A stretch of 64,000 bases of DNA. It comes from an uncultured bacterium (GTDB lineage: Bacteria; Spirochaetota; UBA4802; UB4802). The stretch spans positions 16,024 to 80,023 of the forward strand of contig CALEUQ010000005.1 in assembly GCA_937920495.1 (NCBI GenBank), given 5' to 3'. Under the pieces are notes generated by a model. That model was not told the origin of the DNA. It saw only the letters and a list, made by a program, of their open reading frames with translations, and ran no database searches. The translations under genes and the position numbers were made by a program. Within the stretch, counting starts at the first letter, position 1; each line of letters starts with the position of its first letter. Shown one piece after another: positions 62,370 to 64,000 of this stretch.

Positions 62370-63404
62370 ATGCTATACAGAATATGGACAATCTTTATTG
62401 CACGAACAAAAGAATTTTATCGCGATAGAACCGCTTTTGGGTGGAATGTGATTTTTCCGCTTTTGATTATTATTGGTTTTAGTGTTGTGTTCAGAAGTGA
62501 ATCATCACCACTGCTTAAAGTAGGAATTGTTGCATCTGATGGATCTGGTAAAGATAATACAAAAAATACACAATTTGAAGAATTTATGAAATTGAAATAT
62601 ATTGATTTTATAGTATTTCAATCTAAAGACAAAGCCATTGACAGTCTGCAGAAATTCAAAGTTGATATGGTACTGGACACACAACATAATACATACTTTA
62701 TAAATGATTCATCACCTAACGGATATATCGCTGAAAAGCTTCTCAAAGGTGCAGGAAGCAATCACACATTTTTTTCCAGATACTCGTTCAAAGGGCAAGG
62801 CATTAGATATGTAGAATGGCTATTTCCTGGTATTTTAGGTATGAATGCTATGTTTAACTCATTGTATGGTGTAGGTTATGTCCTTGTAATGTACAGAAAA
62901 AATGGTATATTAAAACGATTCAGCGTTGCACCTGTAAGACCGTTTGAATTTTTAACAGCGCAGATTCTATCGCGTATGTTTGTTATGCTTGCCACAACAA
63001 TTATTGTGTATATTGGCACTTTCCTGTTGTATGGATTTCAGTGCAAGGGTTCATTATTAACGCTTTTGCTGGTATTTGCTTTAGGCGGTTTCTGTATGAT
63101 TTCACTGGGTTTGCTGATTGCATCCCGTAGCGACAGTCAGGAATTTGCCGATGGGCTTATAAACATAATAACCTGGCCAATGATGTTTTTGTCAGAGGTG
63201 TGGTTTTCACTGGAAGGCGCACGTCCCTGGGTGCAGAAGATTTCACAACTATTACCGCTGACACCAATAGTGGAGAGTGCACGTATGGTGATGAATGAAG
63301 GTGCATCATTGTTTGATATCAGGTATCACGTGTTGTATCTTGTAGCAATATCCGGCATATTTTTATTGGCAGGTTCAGTTCTTTTCAGGTGGGATAGAAA
63401 ATAA
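62370..63404 (+). CDS. ABC-2 type transporter permease
   Basis: 344 residues. One N-terminal helix (about 25-42), an extracellular section (about 45-165) and five helices in the second half, with the ABC-2 core word WLFPGILGMNAMFNSLYGVG (about 152-171) and RFSVAPVRPFEFLTAQIL (about 190-207). The last helix pair ends in SGIFLLAGSVLFRWDRK. It forms the membrane part of the exporter with the upstream ATPase. The gene is followed by a family 1 repeat that may end the transcript. Confidence 0.93.
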   Translation: MLYRIWTIFIARTKEFYRDRTAFGWNVIFPLLIIIGFSVVFRSESSPLLKVGIVASDGSGKDNTKNTQFEEFMKLKYIDFIVFQSKDKAIDSLQKFKVDMVLDTQHNTYFINDSSPNGYIAEKLLKGAGSNHTFFSRYSFKGQGIRYVEWLFPGILGMNAMFNSLYGVGYVLVMYRKNGILKRFSVAPVRPFEFLTAQILSRMFVMLATTIIVYIGTFLLYGFQCKGSLLTLLLVFALGGFCMISLGLLIASRSDSQEFADGLINIITWPMMFLSEVWFSLEGARPWVQKISQLLPLTPIVESARMVMNEGASLFDIRYHVLYLVAISGIFLLAGSVLFRWDRK

Positions 63405-63470
63405 TAAAATATACTAATCTTTTGAAGATGGCGGTGATCCCAATTGCATTTTATTATAGAAAATTGACAC

Positions 63471-63583
63471 CATTTATTCCTTAAAATAAAATATGAGAAC
63501 ATAATAAACATAGTGTACACCCCCGCCGCCGAAGGCAACGGGGATGCACTTATGAACAAAATATTTTTAAGGAATTATTAGTG
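63471..63583 (-). repeat. Dispersed hairpin repeat family 1, full copy E
   Basis: Same orientation as copy D: TTTATTCCTTAAAATAAAAT, GAGAACATAATAAACATAG, the stem TGTACACCCCCGCCG / GGCAACGGGGATGCAC (63513-63548), and ACAAAATATTTTTAAGGAAT then TATTAGTG. Confidence 0.85.
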
Positions 63584-63681
63584 TAAAATTGAAAAATTTT
63601 TGAGTTGAAATATAATTGACACTATATTTACATTTTAATAATTGTCATTATCATATTCAACAGTATGTGTGAGATAGTTAC

Positions 63682-63754
63682 GGTGGATGTAGCTCAATGG
63701 TAGAGCCCTGGACTGTGGATCCAGTTGTTGCGGGTTCGAGCCCCGTCATCCACC
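63682..63754 (+). tRNA. tRNA-His(GTG)
   Basis: The acceptor GTGGATG (63683-63689) pairs with CATCCAC, with the extra 5' G at 63682 opposite C73 that marks tRNA-His. The anticodon loop is CTGTGGA and the T-loop TTCGAGC. After C73 only C-A follows, so a full CCA is not encoded. Confidence 0.95.
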
Positions 63755-63776
63755 CATTTGCTGGCAGCGTCAGTGA

Positions 63777-63947
63777 GGTCATTGCGGACCTGAACTGGAA
63801 TTCAGTTACATATGGTCATTCCAAACTTAATTTGGAATCCACTATCTCATAGTCATTCTTAGCTTGACTCTCGCAAAAGTCATTCCGGACTTGATCCGGA
63901 ATCTTTAGATCCTGGATCGAGCCTGTCCCGACGTAAGTCGGGATTCA
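63777..63947 (+). repeat. Dispersed repeat family 3, block 3
   Basis: At least three palindromic units: GTCATTCCAAACTTAATTTG with GAATCC, a damaged GTCATTCTTAGCTTGACTC, and GTCATTCCGGACTTGATCCG with GAATC. They are followed by CTTTAGATCCTGGATCGAGC and CCCGA-CGTAAG-TCGGG. It fills the gap between two tRNA genes. Confidence 0.8.
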
Positions 63948-63961
63948 GTAGACGTCGTAAC

Positions 63962-64000
<39 letters not shown>

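Overview
The window is AT-rich chromosomal DNA from a bacterium with a Gram-negative type envelope. It probably belongs to the Spirochaetota or a related anaerobic lineage. The evidence is a one-piece pyruvate:ferredoxin oxidoreductase, a 7TM-DISM receptor carrying a SpoIIE phosphatase, a CHASE2 adenylate cyclase, two HD-GYP proteins, an AsmA-like protein and the first codons of lgt. There is no 16S gene, so this placement is inference. No phage, complete insertion sequence, plasmid or CRISPR array is visible. The window looks like core genome with many small dispersed intergenic repeats.

Layout. 1-9.5 kb: start of lgt, an acyl-CoA ligase, pyruvate:ferredoxin oxidoreductase, a small ORF, a DUF1295 membrane protein and an acyl-activating/ACP/acyltransferase fusion. 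9.9-23.5 kb: a HAD-like protein, an AmpG-type transporter, signalling proteins (SpoIIE receptor, HD-GYP, CHASE2 cyclase), RidA, DedA with a TetR regulator, and an AsmA-like protein. 23.9-34.9 kb: argS, then a tight cinA-TPR-aroQ-pepQ-efp run, a TPR/membrane protein, a DUF362 ferredoxin and a small zinc-finger membrane protein, closed by two CAU tRNAs on the minus strand. 35.5-39.1 kb: a polyamine operon of speD, a divergent speD paralogue, speE and a sodium/solute symporter, behind a promoter and a leader of about 200 nt. 39.1-40 kb: a decayed vapBC locus and repeats. 40-53 kb: nitrilase, alpha-glucan phosphorylase, lepA, a phosphoesterase, a large PAS/GAF/HD-GYP protein and sbcDC. 53.3-57.2 kb: an overlapping DUF3592-DUF362-NapHG-like-CDF operon. 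57.2-64 kb: Mut7-C protein, B12/radical SAM protein, a compact UvrD-like helicase, an ABC exporter, tRNA-His and the start of tRNA-Arg.

The observation I rate highest is the second SpeD-family protein (36097-36513). It keeps the pyruvoyl serine, histidine and cysteine of AdoMet decarboxylase at exactly the same spacing. It loses the Glu before the cleavage site and the Trp and Glu expected to hold the nucleoside. It sits between speD and speE, so it could be a pyruvoyl-dependent amino-acid decarboxylase that makes putrescine inside the operon. The second is a 13-base word, AACTATCGCACAA, found five times exactly and always on the plus strand, in all three reading frames and once between genes. 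There are also three families of dispersed intergenic repeat, one of them a roughly 120-bp hairpin element seen in seven full or partial copies.
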